Shown in pieces: positions 9,516 to 17,719 of a stretch of 64,000 nucleotides of DNA (the first letter of the stretch is position 1; each line of letters begins with the position of its first letter). Under the pieces are notes generated by a model. The model was not told the origin of the DNA. It saw nothing but the letters and a program-made list of their open reading frames with translations, and did no database searches. This DNA comes from R-RK-3 sp963834945 (GTDB lineage: Bacteria > Pseudomonadota > Alphaproteobacteria > Rhizobiales > Rhodomicrobiaceae). The position numbers were made by a program, and so were the translations under genes. The stretch is from assembly GCA_963834945.1 (NCBI GenBank), contig CAWIDT010000009.1, positions 248,001 through 312,000 on the forward strand, in the 5' to 3' direction.

Positions 9516-10751
9516 CTAACGGGTCGTCAGCCAATCCAGCGCGCCGCGCCCCGCCGCTGTGCCGGTCGCAAACACGGCTTGCAGCAGATAGCCGCCGGTC
9601 GGAGCTTCCCAATCCAGCATTTCGCCGGCGATGAAGGTGCCGGGGCGCGCCTTCAGCATGAAGCTGGCGTCGATCTCGGAGAATGCCACGCCGCCGGCGG
9701 TGGAGATGGCGCGCGCGATGGAAGCGGTGCCGGTAAGCCGGACGGGTAAGGCCTTGATCAGCCCGGCAAGCTCTGCGGGCGCGATCGCGGCGAGCGGCAC
9801 TTCGCGGGCATGCGCGGCTTCCTGGAGGAGGCCGACGCCCACCGGCGGCAGCTTTGCCTGCTTGCGGAGCCAATTGCCGAGCGACCGCTTTTCGCGCGGC
9901 AGCGACAGGCGCCGCTCCAGCTCGGCAGACTCGATATCGGGGCGCAGATCGATGTGCAGCAGGGCCTCGCCCGTCGCCGCTATCGCCTCGCGCAGCTCAG
10001 GTGAAAGGGCATAGATCGCCCCGCCCTCTATGCCGAGCCGCGTGATCATCGCTTCGCCGCGCAGCCGCGTGCTCCCGAAGGCGAGTTCCACGTTCTTCAG
10101 CGGCTGTCCGGCGTAGCGCTCGCGAAACAGCTCCGACCAAGTCACGGCAAAGCCGCTGTTCGATGGCAGCAAGGGTGCGATGGCGATGCCTTCCGCGCCG
10201 AGCGGCTCAGTCCAGCCGCCGTCGGAGCCCAGATTGGGCCAGCTCGCGCCGCCCAACGCCAGGATGGTCGCCTGCGGATGCACGCTGAGCGCTCCGCCTG
10301 CCGTGTCGAAGCAGAGCCCGCCATCGCCGTCCCAGCCGCGCCAATGATATCTCGGCCGGAATTGCACGCCCATGCCGTTCAGCCGCCGGAGCCAGGCGCG
10401 CAGGAGCGGCGAGGTTTTCAGGCTCTGCGGGAAGACGCGCCCGCTCGATCCGACGAAGGTCTCCTGTCCCAATTCCGCTGAGAAGCTGCGCAGATCCTCC
10501 GGCGTGAAAGATTCAAGGGCGTAGCGCAGATGCGGGACCGCTTCCCGGTAGCGCGGCAGGAACGTGTGCGCGGGTTCGCTGTGGGTGAGGTTCAGTCCGC
10601 CGCGTCCCGCCAGCAGGAATTTGCGCCCCAGCGACGGCATCCGCTCATACAGCGTTACGGCGGCGCCGCCCCGCGACAACACATCGGCCGCCATCAGTCC
10701 GGCCGGGCCGCCGCCGATGATGGCGGCCTGCATCGATGTCTTCTCGCTCAT
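9516..10751 (-). CDS. NAD(P)/FAD-dependent oxidoreductase, TIGR03862 flavoprotein
   Basis: 411 residues from ATG 10751, chosen over an upstream in-frame ATG because the FAD-binding Rossmann motif (AIIGGGPAGLMAADVLS) begins eight residues in, as is usual. Further family signatures are GRKFLLAGRGGLNLTHSEP near residue 45 and GGVAFSEIDASFM followed by GTFIAGEMLDWEAPTGGYLL, the C-terminal FAD loop of the HI0933/BaiN-like flavoproteins. The frame is intact. Cytoplasmic; substrate unknown. Divergent from mtnA, with about 170 bases of shared upstream DNA. Confidence 0.9.
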   Translation of the reverse strand: MSEKTSMQAAIIGGGPAGLMAADVLSRGGAAVTLYERMPSLGRKFLLAGRGGLNLTHSEPAHTFLPRYREAVPHLRYALESFTPEDLRSFSAELGQETFVGSSGRVFPQSLKTSPLLRAWLRRLNGMGVQFRPRYHWRGWDGDGGLCFDTAGGALSVHPQATILALGGASWPNLGSDGGWTEPLGAEGIAIAPLLPSNSGFAVTWSELFRERYAGQPLKNVELAFGSTRLRGEAMITRLGIEGGAIYALSPELREAIAATGEALLHIDLRPDIESAELERRLSLPREKRSLGNWLRKQAKLPPVGVGLLQEAAHAREVPLAAIAPAELAGLIKALPVRLTGTASIARAISTAGGVAFSEIDASFMLKARPGTFIAGEMLDWEAPTGGYLLQAVFATGTAAGRGALDWLTTR

Positions 10752-10919
10752 AATGTCCCGCCGCCGCTTATTGAGCCTATGGCCTATCATTTGCGCGCCG
10801 GGGCCGAAAGCGGGGATGATCGCGCCCACGCTTCAGTTTTCTTTCGCGAAAGCGTCGCCAACGTCCTATATACGCCGCATGTTTGGACGGCCGCAGCCCC
10901 TGGACCCTGGGTGTTTTCG

Positions 10920-12023
10920 ATGAACATCAATGGCACGCATTTTCGTACGATCTGGGCCGCCCCGGATGGCCGCACGGTGGAGATCATCGACCAGACGAAG
11001 CTGCCGCACCGATTCGAGACGGTGACGCTGCATTCAGCCGACGATGCGGCGCGCGCCATCAAGACCATGCAGGTCCGAGGTGCGCCGCTGATCGGGGCGA
11101 CGGCGGCCTATGGCGTGTGGCTCGGCATGCGCGAGGATTGCTCGGATACAGGCCTCGACACGGTCATCGCGCGCCTTGCCGAAACCCGGCCCACGGCGAT
11201 CAATCTGCGCTGGGCGCTTGAGGTGATGAACCGCTTGTTGCGCCCGCTTCCGCCGGGCGGACGCGCCGAGGCCGCCTGCGCCAAGGCGGCAACGATCTGC
11301 GACGAGGACGTCGAGACCAACCGGCGCATCGGCGAGCACGGCGCTGCGCTCATCCGCGAACACGGCGTGCGCAAAGGCGGCGAGCCGGTCAACATTCTAA
11401 CCCATTGCAATGCCGGCTGGCTGGCGACGGTGGATTGGGGCACCGCTCTTTCACCGATCTATGTCGCGCATGATGCGGGCGTGCCGGTGCATGTCTGGGT
11501 GGACGAGACGCGGCCACGCAATCAGGGGGCGGCGCTCACCGCCTATGAGCTGGGCGCGCACGGCGTGCCTCATACGATCATCGTCGACAATGCCGGCGGC
11601 CATCTGATGCAGACCGGCGCGGTCGATCTGTGCATTACGGGGGCCGACCGCGTCACCAGCAACGGCGATGCGGCAAACAAGATCGGCACCTATCTCAAGG
11701 CGCTCGCCGCGCGCGACAATGCCATCCCGTTCCACATCGCCATGCCCTATTCGACCATCGACTGGAGCATTGCCGACGGTCGCGCGATCCCGATCGAGGA
11801 GCGGGACGCCGCCGAGGTGCTCAGCATGACGGGGCGGAACGAGGCGGGTGAGGTGATCACGGTCGACATCGCTTCGCCGGGAAGTCCGGCGGCCAATCCC
11901 GCCTTCGACGTGACCCCCGGTCGGCTCATCACCAGCCTCATTACGGAGCGCGGTATTTGCGCGGCCTCGGCAAAGGGCTTGCTCTCGCTCTACCCCGAAA
12001 AGGCCGACGAGCGGGCGGCGTAA
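10920..12023 (+). CDS. mtnA: S-methyl-5-thioribose-1-phosphate isomerase
   Basis: Converts methylthioribose-1-phosphate to methylthioribulose-1-phosphate in methionine salvage. 367 residues from ATG 10920, with family hallmarks MQVRGAPLIGATAAYG, the catalytic Cys in THCNAGWLAT and the catalytic Asp in ITGADRVTSNGDAANKIGT, then PYSTIDW and the typical C-terminus FDVTPGRLITSLITERG. The open frame extends farther upstream but is antisense to the flavoprotein, so the internal ATG is preferred. No other salvage gene is adjacent. A perfect 12-base palindrome (10841-10852, CTTTCGCGAAAG) lies 68 bases upstream and could be an operator. Confidence 0.95.
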   Translation: MNINGTHFRTIWAAPDGRTVEIIDQTKLPHRFETVTLHSADDAARAIKTMQVRGAPLIGATAAYGVWLGMREDCSDTGLDTVIARLAETRPTAINLRWALEVMNRLLRPLPPGGRAEAACAKAATICDEDVETNRRIGEHGAALIREHGVRKGGEPVNILTHCNAGWLATVDWGTALSPIYVAHDAGVPVHVWVDETRPRNQGAALTAYELGAHGVPHTIIVDNAGGHLMQTGAVDLCITGADRVTSNGDAANKIGTYLKALAARDNAIPFHIAMPYSTIDWSIADGRAIPIEERDAAEVLSMTGRNEAGEVITVDIASPGSPAANPAFDVTPGRLITSLITERGICAASAKGLLSLYPEKADERAA

Positions 12024-12040
12024 GACGCGTGCCGCGGCAA

Positions 12041-12811
12041 TCAGGCCAGATGCTGCCCTCCATCGACGCAGATCATCTGGCCGGTGATGGACGGGGTTTG
12101 GAGGAGGAAGCGAACCGCTGCCGCGATGTCCTCGGGCGCCGCGCCGTGCCGCAGCAGCGTGGCGGCCTGCTCGGCGTCGAACTCCTCCCTGGACTGATGG
12201 ATGCTGCGCAGGACCGGGCCAGGCGCAATCGCATTGACCCTGATCGCGGGCGCGAGCGCCTGCGCCATGGTGCGCGTCACCCACCAGAGTCCGGCCTTGC
12301 TCGCCGAATAGGAAAAGAACCCAGGCGAGGGGCGAAGCACCCGCTGATCGACGATGTTGATCACATGCCCCATCGCCTCCGGGCGCAAATGGGCGGCAAG
12401 GCTCTGCGCCAGCAGCGCCGGCGCCCGCATGTTCACAGTCATGTGCGCTTGCCAGCTCGCATCCTCGAATGATGCGAAGCTGTCATCCAGAAACACCGAC
12501 GCATTATTGACGAGGCAAGCCGGGCCCCCAAGGGCTTCGGCGCAGCGGGGGACGAGCCCACGCGCTTCGGCGGCATCGGAGAGATCGGCAGCCAGCGTGA
12601 CCGCCTGCCGTCCCAGCGCGCGGATTTCCCGCGCGAGTTGCTCGGCAGCGTCGCGCGATGTGCGGTAATGCACCGCCACATGCCACCCGTCCTGCGCCAG
12701 GCCGAGGGCGATGGTCCTTCCGATGCGCCGCGCCGCGCCGGTCACCAGCGCGACCTTATCTGCCGAATAGGATTGCAGCGAACCGCTCACCCGACCTCCC
12801 GCGGTATCCAC
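12041..12811 (-). CDS. SDR family oxidoreductase (FolM/pteridine reductase-like)
   Basis: Short-chain dehydrogenase of 256 residues. Nucleotide site VTGAARRIGRTIALGLA; Arg residues after the glycine motif suggest NADP(H). The NNAS motif and catalytic YSASK are present, as is APGPVL after the active site and a C-terminal TGQMICVDGGQHL. TGAARRIG and VNIVDQR-like features are typical of the pteridine/dihydromonapterin reductase branch, so a role in pterin reduction is a fair inference, but other SDR substrates are possible. Convergent with mtnA, with 17 bases between the stops. Confidence 0.85.
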   Translation of the reverse strand: MDTAGGRVSGSLQSYSADKVALVTGAARRIGRTIALGLAQDGWHVAVHYRTSRDAAEQLAREIRALGRQAVTLAADLSDAAEARGLVPRCAEALGGPACLVNNASVFLDDSFASFEDASWQAHMTVNMRAPALLAQSLAAHLRPEAMGHVINIVDQRVLRPSPGFFSYSASKAGLWWVTRTMAQALAPAIRVNAIAPGPVLRSIHQSREEFDAEQAATLLRHGAAPEDIAAAVRFLLQTPSITGQMICVDGGQHLA

Positions 12812-13422
12812 AACCGCCGACGCATTTCGCTTCGCGCGCCGCGCAAGACATTCTCACAGCTTATCCTCAAAAATCGCGCGCCCGGCACGTTAAAGTAGTT
12901 GCATTCCATGAATGCACGCATTAATTGTAAATGCAGAAGCAGGGCAGATCATAGTCGTCGTTCGATGGCCCGGACTGGAAGGTGCTCTCGCCCGTCCGAA
13001 GCCAGAGAAGCATAGACCTGAATGGTGCGCCGTGCCGAGCTTAGTATGCGTTGCGTAGCGTAAGTGGACAGGAAGTGAAGAGTCCAGGCTCCGGCCTGTT
13101 CTTCGTGACCAGTCCTCTCCCTCTCTAGTGCCCAAAGGCCGGATCCTAGCCCCCATCGGGATCCGGCCGCCCTAGAAATCCGCGGGCCGGCACATTTTTC
13201 CTCATAAATATCATTATCCATTTTTGCGCTGAACGACGTCGTGTGACGAGCGTTGCACACAGGCCACGTCTTTCCGCAATTGGGCGGCCACAGGCTCCCA
13301 CGCAAAAATTGAAACCTTTCCATCGACGGCGCGTTAACCACCCACGGATATTGTGGCGACGAAATGGCTGTCAAGCCAAATTAATCTCCATCAGCACAAC
13401 CCCTTTTGCAAACGAGATTGCA
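12812..13422. other. Intergenic region with a GC-rich hairpin
   Basis: About 610 bases without a convincing gene. A perfect 10-base inverted repeat (GGCCGGATCC at 13137-13146, GGATCCGGCC at 13159-13168) could form a stable hairpin with a 12-base loop. It is not followed by a T-run, so it is not a standard terminator. Open frames on the minus strand (up to 141 codons, 12949-13374) show no motif or coding-like composition. The A+T content is higher than in neighbouring genes. Confidence 0.4.
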
Positions 13423-13692
13423 ATGACCGCGCGCCTCGCCCTCTTTGCGACAGCCATGCTGTTCCTGGCCTATGAAAGCCATTTCAGCCCAGAATTCTTC
13501 GCAACCACGGTGGAAGGAAGCCTAGCTGACATTTTCGGCGGCATGGAGCAGGTCATCGCCGCCGATAATCAGGCGATCGCCCTGGAGCGCGCGGCCGCGG
13601 CGGAAAGCGCTGCCCTCCCCGAGAATGCCGCGCACGGCAACCCCGTCATCCTCGCCGGCTGGTCAGCGACCACGGAAGACCGCAACTTCTAA
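13423..13692 (+). CDS. Hypothetical small exported protein
   Basis: 89 residues from ATG 13423, chosen because an N-terminal hydrophobic segment starts there (MTARLALFATAMLFLAYES), resembling a signal peptide or membrane anchor; the frame upstream has non-coding composition. The rest is Ala- and Glu-rich (ALERAAAAESAALPENAA) with no domain I recognise. It ends 4 bases before the convergent RNase T2 stop. Its existence rests on the signal-like start and codon-like composition only. Confidence 0.5.
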   Translation: MTARLALFATAMLFLAYESHFSPEFFATTVEGSLADIFGGMEQVIAADNQAIALERAAAAESAALPENAAHGNPVILAGWSATTEDRNF

Positions 13693-13696
13693 GCGG

Positions 13697-14470
13697 TCAG
13701 CGTTCGTTATTTTCCTCTTGGCTGCCTTCTTCCCCACGCTCGTCGTTTGAATCACCGTCGTAGCCGCCGCCATTATCTTTTGCGCCCAGGCGCACCGGCG
13801 GCATGACAACCTTGTCGCTTGAGCACAGTTTTTCCTGCGTCTCATTGGCGCCGCAAGACTGCAATGCCAGATCGCGGCCGAAGCAGATGCGAAGATCCCC
13901 CAGATTTCGGCCCTTGCAGCCGATGCTGATCATGTCCGGCTTGAGCTGGGGATTGGCGCTGACGAATTCGCGTTCAATGTCTGCTGGCGACAGGGTCAGA
14001 TACGCCTCGGGGTCTTGGAACCGGGATGGAATTTTTATCCGCTCGAAAAGCTGGCGCGCGACCCCGAAATATTCGTCGGGACCTAGCCCGGAACAGGTGC
14101 CGTGTTTCCGATATTCGTGGATGATCAGCTTTTTGCTCGGCATCACATCCAGCATCCGCTGAATGACCTCCTCCGGCACCCAGGGGCGCTCCTGGGTGGC
14201 GCAGTCCTGCGGCCAGCCACGATTATATTGCGGCCACAGACCGTGCAGGATGAAGGAATAGGCGCGGTCGCCGCTGCATTGCGGCTCGCCTTCGCGGGCA
14301 TCGGGGTTTTTGGTAGCGCAATAGCTGGGCGACCAGTTGAGCACCAGCGCGTAATAGTCGAACTGGCCGGCCCGGTCCTCGGCTTTCGCGCCTCCGCATG
14401 GCGCGGCGGAAATCAGCGCCAGCGATGCCGCCAGGGCCCGCACGAAGTCTCCCATGGGTTCTTCCCTCAT
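13697..14470 (-). CDS. Ribonuclease T2 family protein
   Basis: Secreted or periplasmic endoribonuclease of the T2/RNase I family. Signal peptide with a hydrophobic core (ALAASLALISAAP) ending near AKAED. Both catalytic signatures are present: CAS-I FILHGLWPQ and CAS-II EYRKHGTCSG. Cys pairs suit disulfides in the periplasm. ATG 14470 overlaps the stop of the upstream DUF2066 gene as ATGA, arguing for translational coupling; ATG 14455 is an alternative start. The C-terminal tail (about 35 residues) is acidic and low complexity (DGDSNDERGEEGSQEENN). 257 residues, intact. Confidence 0.92.
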   Translation of the reverse strand: MREEPMGDFVRALAASLALISAAPCGGAKAEDRAGQFDYYALVLNWSPSYCATKNPDAREGEPQCSGDRAYSFILHGLWPQYNRGWPQDCATQERPWVPEEVIQRMLDVMPSKKLIIHEYRKHGTCSGLGPDEYFGVARQLFERIKIPSRFQDPEAYLTLSPADIEREFVSANPQLKPDMISIGCKGRNLGDLRICFGRDLALQSCGANETQEKLCSSDKVVMPPVRLGAKDNGGGYDGDSNDERGEEGSQEENNER

Positions 14471-15276
14471 CTGGCCTGCTTTGCGTAGGCCGTTGCCACC
14501 TCGTCGATAGCACCTTTTAGGGCCGCGTCGAAGGTGACGCCGTTCATTGTCCACGCAGCATCGGCGTGCTCGCCCGTGACGGTCCAATGCGTGTTCCAGT
14601 GCGACTCGCCATCGAAATCGAGGACCCCGTAGAGGATGGCGTCGCCGCCAAGGTTCTTCGAGGCCGCGCGCAAAGCCGCGATATCGCCTTTCGTGATCGT
14701 GTCGTATGTCACCGCCGTCTGATCAGTCCCCGGCAGCAGCACGGGAATGGCGCGTTTTTTCGACGCGTCCTTGAGCACCTCCCGCTGACCATAGCCGTCG
14801 CCCTGGCTCGCTAGCACGTAATTGCCGCGCGGTTCGCTGATGCCGATCCAGACGGCCAGCGTGGGCCGCTCGCCTGTCCATTTCTTCAGGCCCGCATCCC
14901 GAAGCGCCGCGTCGAACTTTTCCGCGTCGAACCGCATGCGGAGGAAGTGCGGCCGGTCACGCGTGCCCTGTTCGTCATGGATCGGAAGGTCCTTCATCCG
15001 ATCCTCATACGTATAGTCGGCGACCAGATCGGCGGCATGCTCAGACACGCTTTCGGCCGCTTTGGATCCCGCGAGGCTGACATCCCCGGTCAGCTTGATC
15101 AGCACATCCTCAACGCCAATCCGGAAGCCGCGCATCCTTTCGGATGGCCCCGTACCGGTGACGATGGTTTCCGCCTTGTACAAAGCCTCCGTCCCGACCG
15201 GAGACGATTGAGCCGCGGCAAGCCGGGGCAACAGCGCCGCCGCCAAAAAGATCAGAGCCCGCCAAAGCCACACCAT
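14467..15276 (-). CDS. DUF2066 domain-containing exported protein
   Basis: 269 residues. ATG 15276 is preferred to the first ATG (15300) because a GGAGG ribosome site lies 7 bases upstream of it. N-terminal signal peptide (LWRALIFLAAALLPRLAAA). The body carries the DUF2066 pattern: an early VLIKLTGD segment, LAVWIG in the middle and AILYGVLDF near the C-terminus, a layout shared with proteins of unknown function. Coupled to the RNase T2 gene by a 4-base overlap. Function unknown; a periplasmic location is likely. Confidence 0.8.
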   Translation of the reverse strand: MVWLWRALIFLAAALLPRLAAAQSSPVGTEALYKAETIVTGTGPSERMRGFRIGVEDVLIKLTGDVSLAGSKAAESVSEHAADLVADYTYEDRMKDLPIHDEQGTRDRPHFLRMRFDAEKFDAALRDAGLKKWTGERPTLAVWIGISEPRGNYVLASQGDGYGQREVLKDASKKRAIPVLLPGTDQTAVTYDTITKGDIAALRAASKNLGGDAILYGVLDFDGESHWNTHWTVTGEHADAAWTMNGVTFDAALKGAIDEVATAYAKQAR

Positions 15277-15446
15277 GAGAAACCTCCATATGATGAGCAC
15301 CGCATCGTTGCCTCATGTCGGTGCTTTTCTTGCGCTTGGACAATATTTTATTTGCGCTATTGCGCTTCAGGCATAAGACTTTCAACCGCGCGGCCTTATT
15401 GATTTGCGCCTCGCCATCGGAGCTTCAGAGACTGGAGGACGGCCTC

Positions 15447-15854
15447 ATGAATTACAAGATAGAGAAGATCGAAGGTGTGGGCACCAAATATGCCGCGATG
15501 CTCGGCAAGGTGGGCATCAAAGGCACCAGCCATCTCTTGCAGCGGGCGGCGACGCGCAAAGGCCGCAAGGACCTTGCCACCGAGAGCGGCATCGACGAAA
15601 CGCTGATCCTGAAATGGGCCAATATGTGCGACCTGATGCGGATCAAAGGCGTCGGCGAGGAATTCTCCGAATTGCTGGAAGTCGCCGGCGTCGACACGGT
15701 TAAGGAATTGGCCAAGCGCCGCGCCGACAATCTTCGTCAAACGATGATGGACGCCAATGGCAAGCGTAAGCTCGTCCGCCAGCTTCCCGGATTAAATCAG
15801 GTCGAAGATTGGGTGAAGCAGGCGAAAGCCATCGAGCCGATGATGAAATATTGA
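15447..15854 (+). CDS. DUF4332 domain-containing protein
   Basis: 135 residues from ATG 15447, which follows a GGAGGA ribosome site at 8 bases. Two helix-hairpin-helix-like units are visible: KIEGVGTKYAAMLGKVGIKG near residue 5 and RIKGVGEEFSELLEVAGVD near residue 67. This GVG...L...G.. spacing is how HhH units contact nucleic-acid backbone, so DNA or RNA binding is a reasonable inference for this uncharacterised family. Intact; divergent from the DUF2066 gene. Confidence 0.85.
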   Translation: MNYKIEKIEGVGTKYAAMLGKVGIKGTSHLLQRAATRKGRKDLATESGIDETLILKWANMCDLMRIKGVGEEFSELLEVAGVDTVKELAKRRADNLRQTMMDANGKRKLVRQLPGLNQVEDWVKQAKAIEPMMKY

Positions 15855-16105
15855 AGCCCTGGCGGGCATCAGTTCGCGCCGTCCTGCCTTGGCGACGCTG
15901 ATCCGCCGCGTGCTCCGATACCGGCGCCAAGGCCTTTCCTCCCGATAAGGGATTATGCGCAAATTTCATTGCTTGTGACGGGGCCGGCGCATACCTTTTA
16001 CGAGCCGGCTGCGCCTAGCCGGTCTTAGGGGAGGGATGCCGGGCGATGACAAAGATCGCACGTACTTCTCACCAGGCGCAATGTGTCACATCGAGGAGTA
16101 TTTAC

Positions 16106-16393
16106 ATGCGTTTGTTCGGTAAGGTTTTACTATCCACTGCCGCGCTCGCCCTGGCTGGCGCGTTGTCCATGGGCGCCGCTCAGGCCGCTCCCATCGTGGG
16201 CAAGGTCGCGGTGTCTTCTCAGCTTGATCTGGTCGCCACGAAGAAGATCGTCCACAAGAAAAAGGTGGTCCACAAGAAGAAAGTAAAGAAGCACGTAGCA
16301 AAGCGGGTCCATCCCGGCGGCTGCGGCACCATGATGTACTACGACAAGAAGACAGGCACCTGCGCCAACGCGATGACGAAGAAGACGTCCTGA
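16106..16393 (+). CDS. Small secreted Lys/His-rich protein
   Basis: 95 residues from ATG 16106 (GAGGAG site 8 bases upstream). A clear signal peptide (KVLLSTAALALAGALSMG) ends at AQAAP. The mature part holds a tandem basic tract, KKIVHKKKVVHKKKVKKH, then a compact end with two Cys (PGGCGTMMYY and TGTCANA) that could form a disulfide. The repeated VHKKK units recall DNA-, metal- or polyanion-binding tails. No family assignment. A strong terminator follows directly, so it is a single-gene unit. Confidence 0.75.
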   Translation: MRLFGKVLLSTAALALAGALSMGAAQAAPIVGKVAVSSQLDLVATKKIVHKKKVVHKKKVKKHVAKRVHPGGCGTMMYYDKKTGTCANAMTKKTS

Positions 16394-16413
16394 CCGTCAG
16401 CATTGAAACAGGA

Positions 16414-16441
16414 GAATGGCTGGCTCGCCGGCCATTCTTTT
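16414..16441 (+). terminator. Rho-independent terminator
   Basis: A 10-base stem (16414-16423 with 16428-16437, one G-T pair), a CTCG tetraloop and TTTT directly after it. It lies 20 bases past the stop of the small basic protein gene. Confidence 0.85.
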
Positions 16442-16531
16442 GGCCCTCCGACGCCTTGCGCGACGATTGGCCGTTCCCCATAGTCCTGGCTTAGGGCGCA
16501 TTCGCTGGATGCGAGGACTTAAGGAGATCGT

Positions 16532-16870
16532 GTGGTGCCCGACCACGCAGCTATCACCGGCAGAGTTGCCGCCACCTGCCTGAAACTGCCCGTGTACGCC
16601 TATCGCTATACGCTGTCGCCGCTTATAGGGCAGCGCTGCCGTCACCTGCCGACCTGCTCCGACTACGCGCTCGATGCGATCGACCGCAACGGAGCCTGGC
16701 GCGGGTTCTGGCTCACCGCCTCCCGGCTGTCGCGCTGCCATCCATGGGGGACCAGCGGTTTCGATCCCGCTCCGGACATTCGCGCCGAACATCACCCCGT
16801 TTGGGCGCCTTGGCGCTATGGGCGCTGGCGCGGCCCCGGCAGGCGCGGCGGCGCGCAAGCGCGCGGATGA
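16532..16870 (+). CDS. yidD: Membrane protein insertion efficiency factor YidD
   Basis: Small peripheral membrane protein that assists YidC-dependent insertion. Family core RYTLSPLIGQRCRHLPTCSDYALDAI and SRLSRCHPWGTSGFDP, including the three conserved Cys. 112 residues with an Arg/Gly-rich C-terminal tail. AAGGAGA at 16521-16527 precedes adjacent GTG codons at 16532 and 16535; either could start translation. It is not beside yidC or rnpA here; instead its stop overlaps the next gene as ATGA. Confidence 0.93.
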   Translation: MVPDHAAITGRVAATCLKLPVYAYRYTLSPLIGQRCRHLPTCSDYALDAIDRNGAWRGFWLTASRLSRCHPWGTSGFDPAPDIRAEHHPVWAPWRYGRWRGPGRRGGAQARG

Positions 16871-17586
16871 CCCTGCATGCACCTGAAAGCGGGCAGAACG
16901 CCTCCGGGACGGAGCAGGCCAAGGCCGAGCGCGCGACCATCCTGCGGCGCCTCTGGCTGACATTGGAAATGGTCGGCATCTATGTGCTGACGCCACTGGC
17001 GGTCTACAGCCTGCTTTATCGGTACCACGTGCCGCTGTTCAAGCTGCTGCCTGCGGTCTTCGCCACATTCATCCTGCTTTTGACGCTCGACCGGAGCTTT
17101 TCCTGGCGCGCGACGCTGAAACGCGGCATCCGGCTTCGCGACCTCGCCAGCATAGCCGGCATCTTCGCGTTGGCCGCTCCGGCCATCGCGCTGTTTGCCT
17201 ATCATGACCGGCCGGACGCCTTCCTGCGATTTCCGCTCCACGCCCAAGGCCTCTGGATCATGGTGATGATCCTTTACCCGCTGATCTCGGTGACGACGCA
17301 GGAGATCATGTACCGGGTGTTCTTCTTTCATCGCTACAGGCCGCTGTTTGCCGGTGATCCGCAGGCGATCATCGTGCTGAATGCGGTGCTTTTCTCCTTC
17401 AGCCACATCATATTCCAGAGCCTCACGACGCTGGTCATCAGCTTTATGGGCGGCCTGCTCTTTGCGTGGCGCTATCAAAGCTCGCGCTCCTACTGGGCGC
17501 TGGTGCTGGAACATGCCCTATACGGAAATATGATTTTCACCGTCGGGCTGGGGCGCTATTTCTATACGGGCGTGTCGAATTTCTAA
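16867..17586 (+). CDS. CPBP family intramembrane protease-like protein
   Basis: 239 residues with several membrane helices. CPBP (Abi/CaaX protease) motifs are recognisable: motif 1 as QEIMYR (usually EExxxR, so the first Glu is Gln while the second is kept), motif 2 as FSFSHIIF (FxxxH) and motif 3 HALYGNMIF (HxxxN/D). Activity may be altered by the Glu-to-Gln change. ATG 16867 lies in ATGA overlap with the yidD stop, so the two are co-translated. The TTQEIMYRVFFFHRY form occurs in a subgroup of these proteins; substrate unknown. Confidence 0.85.
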   Translation: MTLHAPESGQNASGTEQAKAERATILRRLWLTLEMVGIYVLTPLAVYSLLYRYHVPLFKLLPAVFATFILLLTLDRSFSWRATLKRGIRLRDLASIAGIFALAAPAIALFAYHDRPDAFLRFPLHAQGLWIMVMILYPLISVTTQEIMYRVFFFHRYRPLFAGDPQAIIVLNAVLFSFSHIIFQSLTTLVISFMGGLLFAWRYQSSRSYWALVLEHALYGNMIFTVGLGRYFYTGVSNF

Positions 17587-17719
17587 GCCTGCGGCGCGTC
17601 CTGCTGCGATTCAGCAACAGAAATGGAGAGTTTCAGGCACAGGGGTGTTGCGCGCGCATTTTTCCACCCATATGGTGCGATGCAACAGAGTTTGGGCCGC
17701 GTAACGCGGAGGTGAGATT

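Noticed and set aside
12949..13374. A 141-codon minus-strand frame as a gene
   Set aside because: No motif, no ribosome site and composition unlike neighbouring proteins.
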